From the NCBI GenBank assembly GCA_001695595.3, contig MBPM02000019.1, positions 620,001 to 684,000 on the forward strand: a DNA stretch of 64,000 bases, read 5' to 3'. This document shows positions 32,240 through 44,575 of this stretch, one piece after another. The stretch's first letter is position 1. Every line of letters begins with the position of its first letter. Origin of the DNA: Plasmopara viticola. Its lineage: Eukaryota; Oomycota; Peronosporomycetes; Peronosporales; Peronosporaceae. The notes below the pieces were generated by a model. That model made no database searches and had not been told where the DNA came from. It saw only the letters and a program-made list of their open reading frames with translations. A program made the translations under genes and the position numbers.

Positions 32240-32830
32240 GCTCGGACTACGCAGTGTAAGCGTTTAAGATGGAGATGCGTCACATATCAAGCTACTTTAG
32301 AATGCGGTTCTCAGTGGAGTGAGCGTCACGGCAGCGGAAGATTAGCAAGCGCACGTGGCGATCAAGATCAACCCGAAGTACTTTCAGCTGGTGCACAGCA
32401 GACTGCTACCAGCGCTCAGGAAAGTTGGGCAGCACCCGAGAAGTTCCACCGAACGCAGGACATGCCGAGCCAGCTATGGCTCAAAAAGAAGTTCGCATCG
32501 TTCAATTACACGTCAACGGACATGAACGCGCACGTGATGGAGCTAGAGCAGCTAATGCTTTAAATGAGGAGCGCAGATTTTGGGCCGGGTAAAGAGGGAG
32601 GACGTGTGCACAACGATGCTGCACAGCCTGTCAGTGTCGTACGAGAGCCTAGTGCAGGCGTTTCGCATGAGTGACACCCAGTTTAATTTCAGCGACCTCG
32701 GGAGCAAGCTCATCGCTGAGAAGGTGACCACTCAAACGTGGTGTTCAGGGCCGCCGAAGGGTGACTGCTGGGTGGCGACATCGCGTACATATGCAAGGAC
32801 CTCGAAGTGTTTGCCGAGTACATAAAATTG
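32240..32830 (+). pseudogene. copia gag remnant
   Basis: Translated pieces such as KIEPFDSSDY (near 32222) and SFNYTSTDMNAHVMELEQLM (near 32500-32560), followed by TMLHSLSVSYESLVQAFRM (near 32615-32670), match the UBN2-type gag of copia elements. Frameshifts and stops separate the pieces. Confidence 0.7.
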
Positions 32831-33129
32831 ACGACGACGCATCGTGTCGAGTGCGAAAAGCAATGCGTAATTGAAGTTGCTCGGACAAGGCACGGTGACG
32901 CTGCGAATCTGGCACGGGATGGACAAATGCGCGGATTGAGAATGCGCTACACGTATGAGATCTGACGAAGAACCTATATTCGCGGACTGCAGCAAGAGCG
33001 TGCGCATGAAAGATTGAGATCCCCCGCAATGGCTGCGTCGTGAAAACAAAACGGACGGACTGTCGCGACTGGATCACGGCGTGGCAATCTCATGAAGTCG
33101 AACGTCGAGACGAGCACCAAGTGATACAC

Positions 33130-33730
33130 AGTGGGAAACGTAGGCAAGCTGTGGCACCACCGGCTTGGGCACGTATCCTACTCGACGGTAGACAAACTAG
33201 CGAAGAACCGTGACATCGGTGGCGACAGCGTGGACGCGAGCGTTGCGCGCAACGTTGTGCGCAACGTGTGTGTGACGGCCAAGTATGTGCGAAAATTGTT
33301 TGAGAGTAGCGAACCGGAATTTCTGCAAAGAAAGACCTCCACACGGACAACTCTGTGTGCTCAGTCGGGCTGGGACCAAGCTCAGTGGCGTTCAAGCTGG
33401 GATACCGCTACGTGGCGAACTTTATTGCAAAGCGGAGTATCTTTGCAAAGATTTACCCGCAGCGCAAGAAGAGCGATGTGCCGAAGGCGTTTACAAGATA
33501 CTTGTACATCATCAAGCTCGAGCGCGGTATCGCCTTCAAGGTACTACTTAACGACGATGACGGCGAATATCGCAACGCAAGGTTACAGAGCATTTGGCAT
33601 TAGAATAGGATTAAACAAGAGTTCACCGTGCCATAAAATTCGATGCAATGGCATGGTAGAGCGCATTTATTGCACGTTTGTTGAAATGTCTCGCTGCATT
33701 TTAAGTGAGGCCAAGATGAACAAGGTCTAA
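33130..33730 (+). pseudogene. copia integrase remnant
   Basis: LWHHRLGHVSYSTVDKLAKN (33150-33210) is the GAG-pre-integrase/HHCC block. Weaker integrase core sequence follows, including GMVERIYCTFVEMSRCIL near 33650, matching the NGMVERKNRTLLDMARCLL-type block. The frame shifts several times between them. Confidence 0.7.
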
Positions 33731-34459
33731 TGGTGAGAAGCTATGATGACCACTGTGGACATCCACAACGTGGTGTCGAGTACATCAGGTCCAAACACAA
33801 GCCCGTTCGACCTCGTGTTTGTTCGCAAGCCACGCATTTAGCACATGCGCGTTTTCGACAGCCAGTGCTTTGCGAACGTGGCCAAGGCAACGTGGGGGAA
33901 GTTCGACAATTGAGGCGTGCACTATCTGCTACTCGCTTACTCAAGCCAGCATAAGGCGCATTAATGGCTGGATGCATGAACGAGTGCCGACCGCAATTTC
34001 GCGCAGTGTGACGCCTGTGGAACCTCGCCAGCAATGATAGCGTGCACACAATTTGCATCAAGTGTGCTCGTCATCATAGGATTTGATGAGCTCGACCAAG
34101 AACCGCGTGATGCTACAGCAAGGGAGAGCTACAAGAATCCACCCACGGAATCGATAGCGATGCCATTACACGTCAAAAAAGAGCCGATCGAGCGACCGGG
34201 AAGATCTGTACCGACACAAAGGTCGAGTACTCTAGGACGCGACGGTGAGAACAGGTCGCATGCGCGAGTGGTGCGCAAGATGCAATCTCTGATAAGCTAC
34301 GAGCATACGATTTTTAGCCTGCGGCGCGGAGAGTTAAGTCTGGACGATTACAAAGCCGAGAACGATGCGTTGTACTGCTTCAGCGCCGAAGATGACGGCG
34401 AGAGTTTTTGCGTCGACATTCGATCAAGTGCTTTAAATTAAGAACTAAGATGAGTGGCT

Positions 34460-34920
34460 ATGCACGATGAAAGGTGACATCGAATCACTGACGCAGCACA
34501 CGACGTGGACGCTTGTGCATCTACCAGGCGACAAGAAGGCAATAGGGTGCAAGTGGGTCTTCTGGGTTAAGCGCGAGCCGAGTGGCAAGTGCGAAATTTA
34601 TGGCGCAACTCATTGCCAAGGGCTTGGCCCAGCATCCAGTAGTGGACTACTTAAAGACGTTTGCGCCGATAGCGCGCAAGAAGTCAATTAACCGAGCGTT
34701 AGCACTTGTGATCGAACAGACCCTAATGGTAGAGAGTGTCGACGTCGACACTGTGTTCCTGAATGGCGAAGTCATGGAAGCGATCTACATGGATCAGTCT
34801 GACGGCTTGGAGGTTGCGCGACATCCAGTCAAGAGAAGTCTACTGTGCAAGGCGCTGTGCAGGCGGCTCCCAAATGGAACACCTGACTCAGTGTGCACCT
34901 TCAAAAGCAAGGATTGAAGG
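34460..34920 (+). pseudogene. copia reverse transcriptase remnant
   Basis: It contains TWTLVHLPGDKKAIGCKWVF (34505-34562), then TFAPIARKKSI (34660), and VDVDTVFLNGEVMEAIYMDQ (34738-34800), the canonical copia RT order. The reading is split between two frames and ends early. Confidence 0.85.
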
Positions 34921-35439
34921 GTATAGTAGCAGATTTGCGCGTCTACGTGAGGCGCTCAGAGCATAAGTCAAGCTTTGTGATCATCCGTTGACAACCATAT
35001 GCTCTTCGCGCAATTATAAGGGCAAATTAACGCTTAACGCGAAATTTGCATCAAAGACTTTGAACAGATTATGTACTGCCTTGGGCCCAAGGTACGGCAT
35101 GACTTGGTGACCTAGACCATCCGCATGGACCAGTGCGCGCACATCAAATGAGTGGCCGTGAAGTTTGGCGTCGGCAAGTGTGAGGGATTGCACACACCAG
35201 CAAACAAAAGCGAAAAGGTGATCATGCTTCGAGACGGCGACGTGTCTGCCCCAAGTGGCCGTACCGCGAACTGGCTGGTATATTGCAACATGGACGCGGC
35301 CAGACATTGCTCACACAGTGGGCGAGGTGGCTAAGTACTGCTAGGGACATGAAGGGCAACATTGGATAGCAGCCAAGTGCATACTTAAGTACCTGAAGAC
35401 GACTACAAATTACGTCATCGTGCTTGACGGGAAGAGATA

Positions 35440-35850
35440 AGTTGAGCTACTGGGTTTTGCGGATGCATCGTGGGCGAGAAACTTGGATGCACGCCGCTCC
35501 ACAACAGGATTAATTTTTCTTCTTAATCGCAGCGTGGTCTCGTGGAAGTCGAAGAGGCAACTTACGGTGGCGACACCAAGCCTCGAGGCGAAGTACATGG
35601 CGCAGTCTAAGAGGAGGTGTGTCTGCGCCTGCTGCTGAACAGTATGGGCCATGCATTGGGAAGGACAGCGACGATCTATCAAGCCAACCAGGGCTGCATC
35701 GCGTAGGCAAAAAACGATCTTTAACGCGCGAACCAAGCATATCGACATCACGTACCACTACGTGAGAAAACTGGGAAAGGTGCCATCATGATAAAATACA
35801 AGCCAACGAATGAGATGATAGCGGACGGAGTGACGAGGGTGCTCGGGCGA
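35440..35850 (+). pseudogene. copia RNase H remnant
   Basis: Translation gives GFADASWARNLDARRSTTG (near 35455-35510), then VSWKSKRQLTVATPSLEAKY (near 35536-35595), RTKHIDITYHYVRE (near 35730) and a final TNEMIADGVTR (near 35805). All are standard copia RNase H and C-terminal blocks, with stops between some of them. Confidence 0.85.
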
Positions 35851-35939
35851 GTCAAGCTTGCAAGCTTCGTCTTCGATCTTTGTTTGGCGGCGTAAGGGGG
35901 CCGAACACACGCGCACTCATCAAAGGAGAGTGCCGAAGG

Positions 35940-36278
35940 TGATACTGCGGCTGCGACTGTGTGTTATGTGCATGTTTTGCATGTTTCGAAAAGCGATGAC
36001 AGTCGGTAGATCGATAGCAATTAATTTACCGGCTAGACTGCATGTAAAAGCGTCTTCGGAATAGACGGTGTCAGCGCTGTAACTGTATTGGATACAAAAC
36101 CCATGATCATGGGTGCATAAAGGGTTCATCGTGAAAACAGAGTGTTCTTTATGGTTGTGCGTGCATAAAAAAGCGAGAAAGTTTAGATTTAGCAGTAATG
36201 CAAACTTAGTCTTAGATTCATCGCTTTCGATTTTACCACTTCAATCTTTGCGTTCGACCTAACCTTCTAAGATTGTTG
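35940..36278 (+). repeat. 3' LTR of the copia element
   Basis: Starts TGATACTGCGGC and matches the 5' LTR in block order, with many substitutions and a small duplication of GCATGTTT near its start. A purine-rich AAAGGAGAGTGCCGAAGG stretch lies directly before it, where a polypurine tract is expected. Confidence 0.75.
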
Positions 36279-36372
36279 GCTAAGCCGCCCAGATAGCTCT
36301 TCAGCCCGAGATACCACAACTGCTGCCTAAATTTTGGAGGATGATCTCTGCTTATCGATATTTATCAAAACC

Positions 36373-36522
36373 ATGCATCTCAGATTTGTAGCAGGTAGGA
36401 GGCCCGCAAGCGTGTCCGCCTCATCAGATCCGCAAGAGCTAGCAAGTTTTCAAATAGTGAATCCGACAGAAGAGGAAAGGTCGTACGAAATATCCCAAAA
36501 TTCTATGAAAGGGTTCAGGTAG
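36373..36522 (+). pseudogene. probable dead RXLR-type effector gene fragment
   Basis: A 49-codon frame starts MHLRFV and continues with VSASSDPQELA, which resembles the end of an effector signal peptide and its cleavage region. PTEEERSYE follows, matching the EER part of an RXLR-EER leader. The hydrophobic core of the signal peptide is missing and no RXLR is present. The frame stops about 15 residues after EER. I read it as a decayed effector gene, perhaps with internal deletions, lying about 95 bp after the copia LTR. The resemblance is by eye, so chance similarity cannot be excluded. Confidence 0.4.
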
Positions 36523-38179
36523 TTAATTCCCCGCGTGGGCGATAAGGGCTATTAGGTGTGACAGACACAATAAGAATCTTATTAGAGAAAGAAGTACGAG
36601 TATTTGATCGACGAATGCTCACGACCTCTAGTATTAAAGCAAATAAAGCGTGCAAAGACTGATATGTTTGTCAAGTATCAATAAATGTTGCGTTTTTTTT
36701 CTACTTCTCGATGAGTGACCAGCAACTGTGTCGACTTTTTAATTTGCATAGCGGACCAATGTTCTATGGCTCCATTCGAACAAGATTCCAGTTCCAATAA
36801 CCCCCCCCTCAATTCTTATGGGTAAACTCCGCTTTCAAGTTGGCTGCCCGTTAATCTCCCTCTACTCACAATGCGCGACAGTCGCAATCATCGTAGCCAA
36901 CCATTAAGCAGTGCTCCAAGAGCAAGCGCATGTTTCTTTGTCTGACACCAGAAGCCTAAACAAGCAGTCGTGTACCGTGAAGCGAGTCAAGCGTAATGTC
37001 AGATTTTGTTTTGCACTGCAAACGGGAATTTTCCTTGTCAGCCCGCATACTTCCTTTTTTGAAAGCAAGAGAAATTTATGAAATTGATCATGAACTAAGG
37101 AACACGACGCTCTTCTATACTTAGGCGCAACTTTTGAGCAACGCAAGGTAGCAAAGCTCAATTATGAGTTTGAGGTAGAAATCGTTTCGTTATTGTGTCG
37201 GCAGCGAAGTTAAAGGAGCAATTCAAGTTTTTCTATGGAGGAACAACCGCAAACAAAATTGTTGCTCTGGAAACATCTATATAAAATCTTTCAGCGGAAA
37301 AGACTCCGAGTAGTCGTGTGTGTGGGCCCGCTGACGCCAATCCATTTCCGATAGATTAAAGCCTTGCTTAGCAAAACATCAGATGCTGCTGTGGCTGCGG
37401 CGAGAAACGAAACTAATTTATGCATGCCGACATAAGAAATTTAAGCCTTGCCCAAGGATTGTGGAGTTGCACCAAAAGAAGTTGCGACCTCAATACCAGC
37501 GAAGCGCCGGGAGCTAGGGGGGTACTGAAAAAGTTAGACCTCTATGAGTGTGGGATCGATGCACATCCTGCAAAAAGACTCAGTCAAATTTCACAGCTTA
37601 TTTAAAGAAAAGCTAAGAAGTAATTGACAGCTGGCCTAACATGTAAGCGTACGAATTTATTATGCATCATGGCAGACTCTGGCGTGATAAAAGCTTTGAA
37701 CTGTAGAAAGCGATTGCATTTGGTCGAAGTAGGTTGAAAGATGCTTTACTAGAGAGTATAGAAACTAGGGCGTCAATTTCTAGCTCGACTGGTCATTAAT
37801 ATGTTTTTAGATGTCCTTAGGCTCATAGCATAACATAATTAATATCGGACCTATCATTAGGATTTTAGATTTGTTCGTGAAATTTGAAAATATTAACGGC
37901 ATAGAGTCACTTTTTGACCGTGACATAGAATACTAATTCTAGGGTACGCCGTCGCTAGATCTGCACAATACTTAGATTTATTGAGGTCAGTGCCATCAGC
38001 CGCTTGATTTGTCTCTTGTAAGTCATGTTGTCACTGCAGCTGTGCGCATAACTTCTGCGAGGAATGTTCAAAAGACTACACGCCCAAAGTAAATATAGAA
38101 AGTATCGAACACACTGAAAGTAAGAAGTCGAGGTGTGATAGGAGCTTGTGTAGCTAAATCAAAAGTAACGACGACTTGT
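36523..38179. other. intergenic, nothing recognised
   Basis: AT-rich sequence with short open frames on both strands. It may include remnants of the copia fragment that follows, but no domain could be read. Confidence 0.35.
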
Positions 38180-39440
38180 CACTGAAAACGAAGAGTCCGG
38201 CTAACTACAGAGGCGGTGACTGGGGGCGGCAAGGCGGGCACACCGGAGACGACTGCAAAGAGTTCGGACCGATTGGAGAGGCTTGAAAGAAGAAAAAAAA
38301 ACAAATGGGGCTGGTGCGATGTCGCAAGCGAACCCTTTTGCTATGCAACTGCGCAGTAGGTAAATTGAAAATGGGCATTATGACTGGTACTGGTGTGAGC
38401 CACCTCCGTCGATTTCTATTTATAATTTCTATCGAGATATGTGTCGGGGGGAAATGAAAGCTAATACGTCTGTGTGCAGTAGGTGCTTGGGTGTTTTCAA
38501 ATGATGCCCAATTATTCCTCGTCCTTCTGGATCAGAAAAATGGCTTTGGTCGTGATTATTGAAATCAATATGAATGACATCGTTCAGGTGGACATCGATG
38601 CAATGATCAGGGTGAATGACCGCCGTTCTGTTAAGGTTTATCTGATCTCGAAGAAGAGTATGCTGCACTAGACAAGCCAAATTGAAAAGCTACTCGGGCA
38701 CATTCAATATTAAAGCGGTCTTCAGAACCATTTATACTTTTAAGGTTCAGCGGAACCTTAAGCCAAATGCCGACATATTACGCGACAGCGAGAATCTTCG
38801 TGAGAATGAGAACTTATCTCAAAAGGCCGTCGGCGATATTGCCAGCCACATGCACCAATATCTTCTTACTATAAGCGTGTCTACGTCACTTTTCGAAGCT
38901 CACCATGAGCATTGTTCAGTATTTTGCAAAGTACAATTTATCTGGCTGGTACAATATGTTGTATCGTTAAAAAGTCACTTACATCGAAAACTGTGAATAT
39001 TTAATCAATGACATTTGTCGTTACGCGAACTTTGGCATTTTTTTAAATCTCGCACGAGTTGTCCTCAGTCTGGTTACGTACTAATCCGTGCTGTCATGAG
39101 GTTCGACAGAGCAAAGTATCGCAGCAGCTTTAACAAAGTGTTTCAAACCATCATCTTTTACGAATCGTGTCGCTACTTTGGCACTTTATCAATCATTTGC
39201 AAAGATCTTGATGCAAACATCAAGTTTCTTCCAATAGCTGTATACGAAGACAACGACGCTTGTGTTGTGCAAGTATAGCGCAGGTACATCAAGAACAGTC
39301 GAATAAAACATAGTTTTTCTCTTCGGGCACAAGCTCTACGGCAAGCAGCTCAACGTTGACCTTTCTTTGTAAAAGAACCTTGCGGAATTTTTTGAAGCTT
39401 GAAACATTGGGTTTTGGAAGAATTAAGCCGCTTTATCCTA
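38180..39440 (+). mobile_element. second decayed Ty1/copia fragment
   Basis: Plus-strand pieces appear in copia order. A GGHTGDDCKEFG string near 38235 resembles the second half of a gag CCHC zinc knuckle. FRTIYTFKVQRNLKPN near 38710 resembles the RT FKQTIYGLKQSPR block. AVYEDNDACVVQV at about 39235-39277 is the RNase H EDN block, followed after a stop by RYIKNSRIKHSFSLR, matching the KHIDIRYHFVRE block. It is much shorter than a full element, so internal deletions are likely. No LTRs were found. Confidence 0.6.
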
Positions 39441-39951
39441 CACAATCAATTTGCCGTAGGTTATTGATGAGATACGTAGTATAATACTTATTATTTTTTT
39501 AGATGAGCTAATAGATAGCTTAGTTACCTTCCGAAGTGTAATTAAGTCTTGCATTAAGTATCGAAATTATCAGTGAAAGTGGATGTCTAAACTTTGTGGA
39601 GAGTGTTCTCGTCGTAACCTGGGATAAAATGGAAAACCAATCACACCGACGTGTTGATGTGCGAGGAAGGTGCTGCGCCAATCACATAATTGGTCTTACT
39701 CGAGCCCACGTTTGGTGGAACTGAAACAAAGCAGTGACGATTTTGCGTGGCGAAAAGTCGTTTACACTGACAAAGTTACGTAGCTCCAATGTTTGCACGA
39801 AAAAGTCTTCTTCCTCGTGCCAAACGGAGTTTTCTTTTGGCAACATTCGGGCTTGATTAGATATGACGACGACAAATATTCTTGGACCTTAGAATTGCGT
39901 TTTAATAGAAGAAGTTGGTATGGATTTGTGATGACTTGAGAGTGCTAAAGT

Positions 39952-40230
39952 CGATAGCCAAGTGCACCCGCCGATCTCGAAAAACGGCAGGCATGTATCG
40001 CGAATGCGGTCATCCCAAAATATAGGTAATCGTGCGGCCGTGCAAGGAAAGTACTAACAACAGTGCCGCATTCCTAATATTAAACAGAAAGCATAAAGCA
40101 CAGTGAAGCATGAAAAACCCGCCGGTGTCGAAAAATGACAGGCACGTATCGCCAAACGCGGTCACCCTCAAGTACAGGCAACCTTGCGGCCGCGTGAGGA
40201 AAATTAAAACAAATTCCGCATTCCAGTAAA
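39952..40230 (-). repeat. two direct repeats of about 130 bp in the copy A 3' UTR
   Basis: Units at about 39960-40080 and 40115-40230 both contain CTCGAAAAACGGCAGGCA-like or GTCGAAAAATGACAGGCA-like starts, ACGTATCG or ATGTATCG, GCGGTCA, and end in (G/T)CCGCATTCC. The same pair exists in copy B (48110-48365). A shorter third relative begins CACATCCGCGTGAAGTAAAA at about 40495. Confidence 0.8.
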
Positions 40231-40239
40231 GAAAAAAAA

Positions 40240-40450
40240 GCTAGAAGTGCAATAAATACTTGCGTGTCAAAGCTTATAAAGCGTAATAAAGCATATAATA
40301 TTCATTAAGTGTAAAACGCGGTAGAGTTTTTAAAGCTTGAAAGTGCGTAGAAGCGCAATACAGCTTATAAAGCTCACTAAGCGTGGAAAGCGTACAGCGC
40401 GCAAAAGCTCATAAAACTTACGAAGGCAAAAAGCGTGTACTAAAAAAGTG
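40240..40450 (-). repeat. degenerate short tandem tract (AAAGCGTAA-like) in the copy A 3' UTR
   Basis: Roughly 20 imperfect units of 8-11 bp based on TAAAGCGT or AAGCTTATAAAGC. The tract has the same position and character in copy B (48370-48560), so it is a built-in part of the element and not a chance microsatellite. Confidence 0.75.
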
Positions 40451-40859
40451 TATGATCGTGAATCATAGCAATCTTCGCAAACAATCATAGCTCCACATCC
40501 GCGTGAAGTAAAATTAACTTAATTTGCTAGGTAAAAATGCTTTTAACACCAATAGTAAAGTGCTTAAAATTCGATAAGATCATGTATAATTAACCCAAAG
40601 TTAGGCGTCAGTTAACATGATGAGTCGATCTTTAAAATGTGCCGATTCTTTTAATGTTTGAATGAAGTTAGCTGAAACTTGTACCAATGCGAGTTTGCAG
40701 CTGTGAGCGCTTAAGATCATTTAATAGCCGCTGTAGGTGAAGGCGTATCATTGTTAAGCATTGATGAAAACGCCCTTAAATTGGAGACAGGGCGCATCGT
40801 AGATTGCCTTGTTACGATTTATCCAGTATCTTCAGAGAATAAAGCATCGAAAAAATAGG

Positions 40860-43800
40860 AAAACTCAAATAGGCAGATTTGTGCCAGGAATATGCTGGCG
40901 ATAGCTCGGCACACTAAGCCGACGCGAATTAACGCGTTTTCCTTGCGATAAGAAGTAGCAAAGACCCATTTGATCGGGGGAAGGATTAGCTGTCAAATAC
41001 TTTTTACTGTATAACAATTCCATAGTAAACGTTTGGCAGAGTGAGGGCAAAACAGCCATGAACGCATTTTATGTCCTGAGTATGCCAGCCAAATTTGTAG
41101 CAGAATCCCAAGATATTATGCTGAAGTCTAAACAGAAAATCTGAAAAGACAGGGAGAATATCACGTTGAAGTCGTCGTTATGCATATCAGCAAGTAATGG
41201 GCAGCGCGAAAATATCAAGTCCCAGCGACTGCAAGGGAAGTTGAGGATATGAATTTGCAATAAGAAGGCGGCGAATCAACGAGTTTTTTATGAACAATAT
41301 CGTACTCGTCAGATTTCCATATATGGAAAGCGAAAAGCATGCTTGCCGGGAGAACCGAAAAACGTGTCATATTATGCAGGCTCTTTTAGTCTCGGCGCCA
41401 GTCTCTCAGCCACTCGAGTAAGAGAGCAAGCTGATCAAATAGAGGATCCGGATAGAGCTTCTTGAAGCGGTAAATATCAGGTATCCAACCTAAACACTGG
41501 CGAAAGGAAGAAATTCGTAAACCCCGTGGTAAAATATATACTGGCAAGCTTTACGATGAAGCAATGTCGTGCTTTTCCGTCCAATAACAAAGCGTAGGAA
41601 GACATTGTGTCAAATTGGCCAGGTTAGCTTACTAAAGACCGGATTGGCGTTCAAAAGCTTGGGCATAATTTTAGTATTTCATAGTGAAAGCGCGCGTTAC
41701 CAATAGCTCGATACATCTATCCAGTGAGATGAAGTAGTCGAGGTTTGAAGAGGCAAGCACAGAAAGTCTAAGTCGATGCCTTTTACCTCGAAGAGCAACG
41801 TCAAAGGCAGCTTGTGTAGCGATGAACCATTAAGAGCGAGAACCATTTTTTTCCCGCAGTGCCAAACAAGCTGACGAGTCAAATTGACCTTATGCAGCTT
41901 ATTTGATTCTGAATTAGTGTGATGATTTAAGCCCACACCAGTGAAATGCACGGAGTTCCACTTGCTGAAAAATTGGCTTCAAACAGTAAGTTCGTTATGG
42001 TTGATGGGGTGGTGGTAATAAAAACTCATGAGACGATCAAAAACTCTAGATTTTCCTTGAAGACTATTTGCACGCTTAAGAAAAGCCACAGTCCAGTCCG
42101 AATCGTTGTTTATAAAACAGAACCCGACCTTTTAAGATACAGGCTCTTCAATGCCAAGCCACACAGAGCTTTTGAGATCGGAGGAGTAGTTGGTTGAGCT
42201 GTAAGCTTGACCGGCGCTGGGGTCCCTCCCAAATACCCAGAAACAAAGTGGGCTCTTCGTTGCGTGAAGTTCGAAGTCCATGGTGTGCAAATTGTGTAGT
42301 AAGCCGAAGTCGGCCGAAGTTCAGGGACAAAGTATAAATAAAGTGTTTATCTATATTAAATTGCATGCTGAATGCAGTGCAAAATTCCTGAACCCGGGCG
42401 AGAAAATGATGGGGCCTGGTGGAGATCGTTGACAAGCCTAGAAACATCATCAGCAAAGCTGATAGTGTGATGATTACTATCCCGGATCATGACCAAAACT
42501 CGTTGAGATTTAACAACGAACCGAAGATAGCATTGTAGGGCTCTATGAAAAGAAGGAAGAGACCTGGAGATAGCGGATCCCCTTGGCGACGGCCGCTCTC
42601 AAAATGAAAAGGTGTGGTTGAAAATAGTCAATTAGGACTCCGATCAATGTTGCATTGAAGAATGTCGAAACCCAGCGGCGAGATATTTCACCAAATTCCC
42701 AGCTCTGTGGTACGAGGTCTAAAGCTAGACAGTTGACACTGTCAAAAGCCTTTTTTAAAATGCAAATGGCACCAGCAGGGGTTCGCGGGTCAAAATTAGT
42801 GTAGTGTCTTTGAAGACCCAAAAAGTAACGTGACACGTAGCTGATACCCGATCGGGCAAATACCGAAAATGGTCGTCTTTTAAAAGCGCCGGTAAGCCAA
42901 AGCTTTCGGTCCATTTTTAACGTCATTATTTAGTAACGTAAGCGAAAGGTGGTTCTTGGGATTCGAACGTCCACTTTTTTTGTAAAAAAAATGATAGGTA
43001 AGCGTGGCGCTAAAATTTGATCATGCGTTCAAGCCAAAGTTGGAAAACGTAGACCAGCTAAAGTGCTAGTGCCCACTGGAAAAAAAATAAGCGATATTAT
43101 TCTGCTGGCAAGCCAGCCGGTGCTGGGCTCTTTCCACGTGCCGAGTGTTGAATGGCGTAGTAGAAGTTTGCTATAAGTGGCGCTTCGAATGATGAACCAT
43201 GAAAAGCGTTGAGTCTCACGCTGCTCTGTTTTAAAATATATTGGAGTTATCTAGCGCTGAAAGTTTTGGGCCTAATATTTAGATCTTCCGACTTCGTCTG
43301 AAACAAAGTGCACCAATATTTACGATGAGTCGAAATGACTACGTCTGGGTCCCGCGAAATTTCTTTCGGTGTGTCTATCGACGAAATTGAAAGCTTAAGC
43401 GCTGTTGCCGCGGCGGGACTCCAAAAAAAATCTTTCGAAGAAGTTTTGGCATTAGCCACATCTTGGCCAAATTTGAGATCGAATTGCTCTCGCGAGAAAT
43501 GTTTTGAAGTCAGTGAAAGCTTAGTGAGTTTTCTGACAGCTTAATGCGGTCAGGTCGCTCGGAGCAAGCCCGAGATAACTTTCAGCTTCTTGAAAAGCTA
43601 CAGGTAACTACGTATTAAAGCAGTCGCTGCATGTTTTCGTTTGAAGTATTATTTACGTAAGAAGATACGGTGCTTGTGCTCATCCAGTGTGTATCCTAGG
43701 TTGCAGGCAGGGTCTATAGTAATCAGAAGGTGCTGTAAATTTAGCCCAAGCTGAAACTGAATGTCTTCGCATTGGCAAAGCCACGGCGGACATTTAAATT

Positions 43801-44575
43801 GGATCCGATGAAGCCAAAAGTGTAGACGAGACATGGTCTCCGGGACCTATTTTTGTTTCGAAATGTGTTTGGATAAACGAATAAAGCTGTCGTATAATCC
43901 ACGCTTGCAAGGCAAAAGTCGATATTGTTTTCTAAGTTGGGTTCGGTAATTTCGAGCGTTATAGAATTTTACAATTTACGAAACCCAAAGTAATCATCTA
44001 GTCGAAAAGCTCGGGCCTCTCACTTTCATTTTTTAAGAAAGGGGGTGGGCTTGATCAAGTTTAGTAGTATTAAAGTCATCGAGTACCAAATGGTAGGCTG
44101 AGTCATTTAAAGTGCGCGGAATAGCATTAAAAAAGCTAGATGATAGTGAAGTAATATAGAACCGCAAACCACGTGAATCAATGTTTTTTAGTACCAAGCT
44201 GTGCCGCTATAGCCAACTACCGATCACATAATTTTGGGGAGTTGACGTTTTGCAGCGAAGGGATGAGCCCCACTAAAAGCAAAGGCGACCCCATTGCGTT
44301 TTCGGTACAAAACTTTTTTCTAGTTGCACCAGTAATTCTAAGCTCTGGAGTCCACTGCGTGGAGAAAGTAATCGTTTTTTTCTGGGAAACAAGGCTGGTG
44401 AGTTCTATTTCTTAGAAAGCAATGAGAGAGAAGATCTAGGTACACGGTTAGGCCTGGTCGATCAAGACCATTTTGTTGAGTGAAACGGCTTTAAGAGTCC
44501 AGTCTCTGTATTTGAAGTGAAGATGAGGAGTAAAGTCTCCTAGATTAGGCCGCTTAAAATTGTGAACTTTCTGAT
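40860..44575 (-). pseudogene. copy A ORF2 remnant (endonuclease-reverse transcriptase)
   Basis: Broken frames match copy B ORF2. They include IQFKCPPWLCQCEDIQFQLGL (linker), RDPDVVISTHRKYW, ILKKAFDSVNCLALDLV (RT, with the catalytic region altered), and ISFADDVSRLVNDLHQAP containing the FADD active-site motif near 42450. The C-terminal region at 42.2-40.9 kb matches the copy B zinc-knuckle region. Numerous stops and frameshifts are present. Confidence 0.8.

Larger units (their letters stand above)
31862..36278 (+). mobile_element. decayed Ty1/copia retrotransposon with both LTRs
   Basis: About 4.4 kb, bounded by two diverged LTRs, with gag, integrase, reverse transcriptase and RNase H remnants in copia order on the plus strand. 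Every domain is broken by stops and frameshifts, so no protein could be made. The LTRs differ at many positions, indicating an old insertion. No target-site duplication could be identified with confidence. Confidence 0.85.

Noticed and set aside
39952..40450. CRISPR-like array in the LINE 3' region
   Set aside because: Units are either two long (130 bp) repeats or continuous degenerate short repeats without spacers, in a eukaryotic retroelement.
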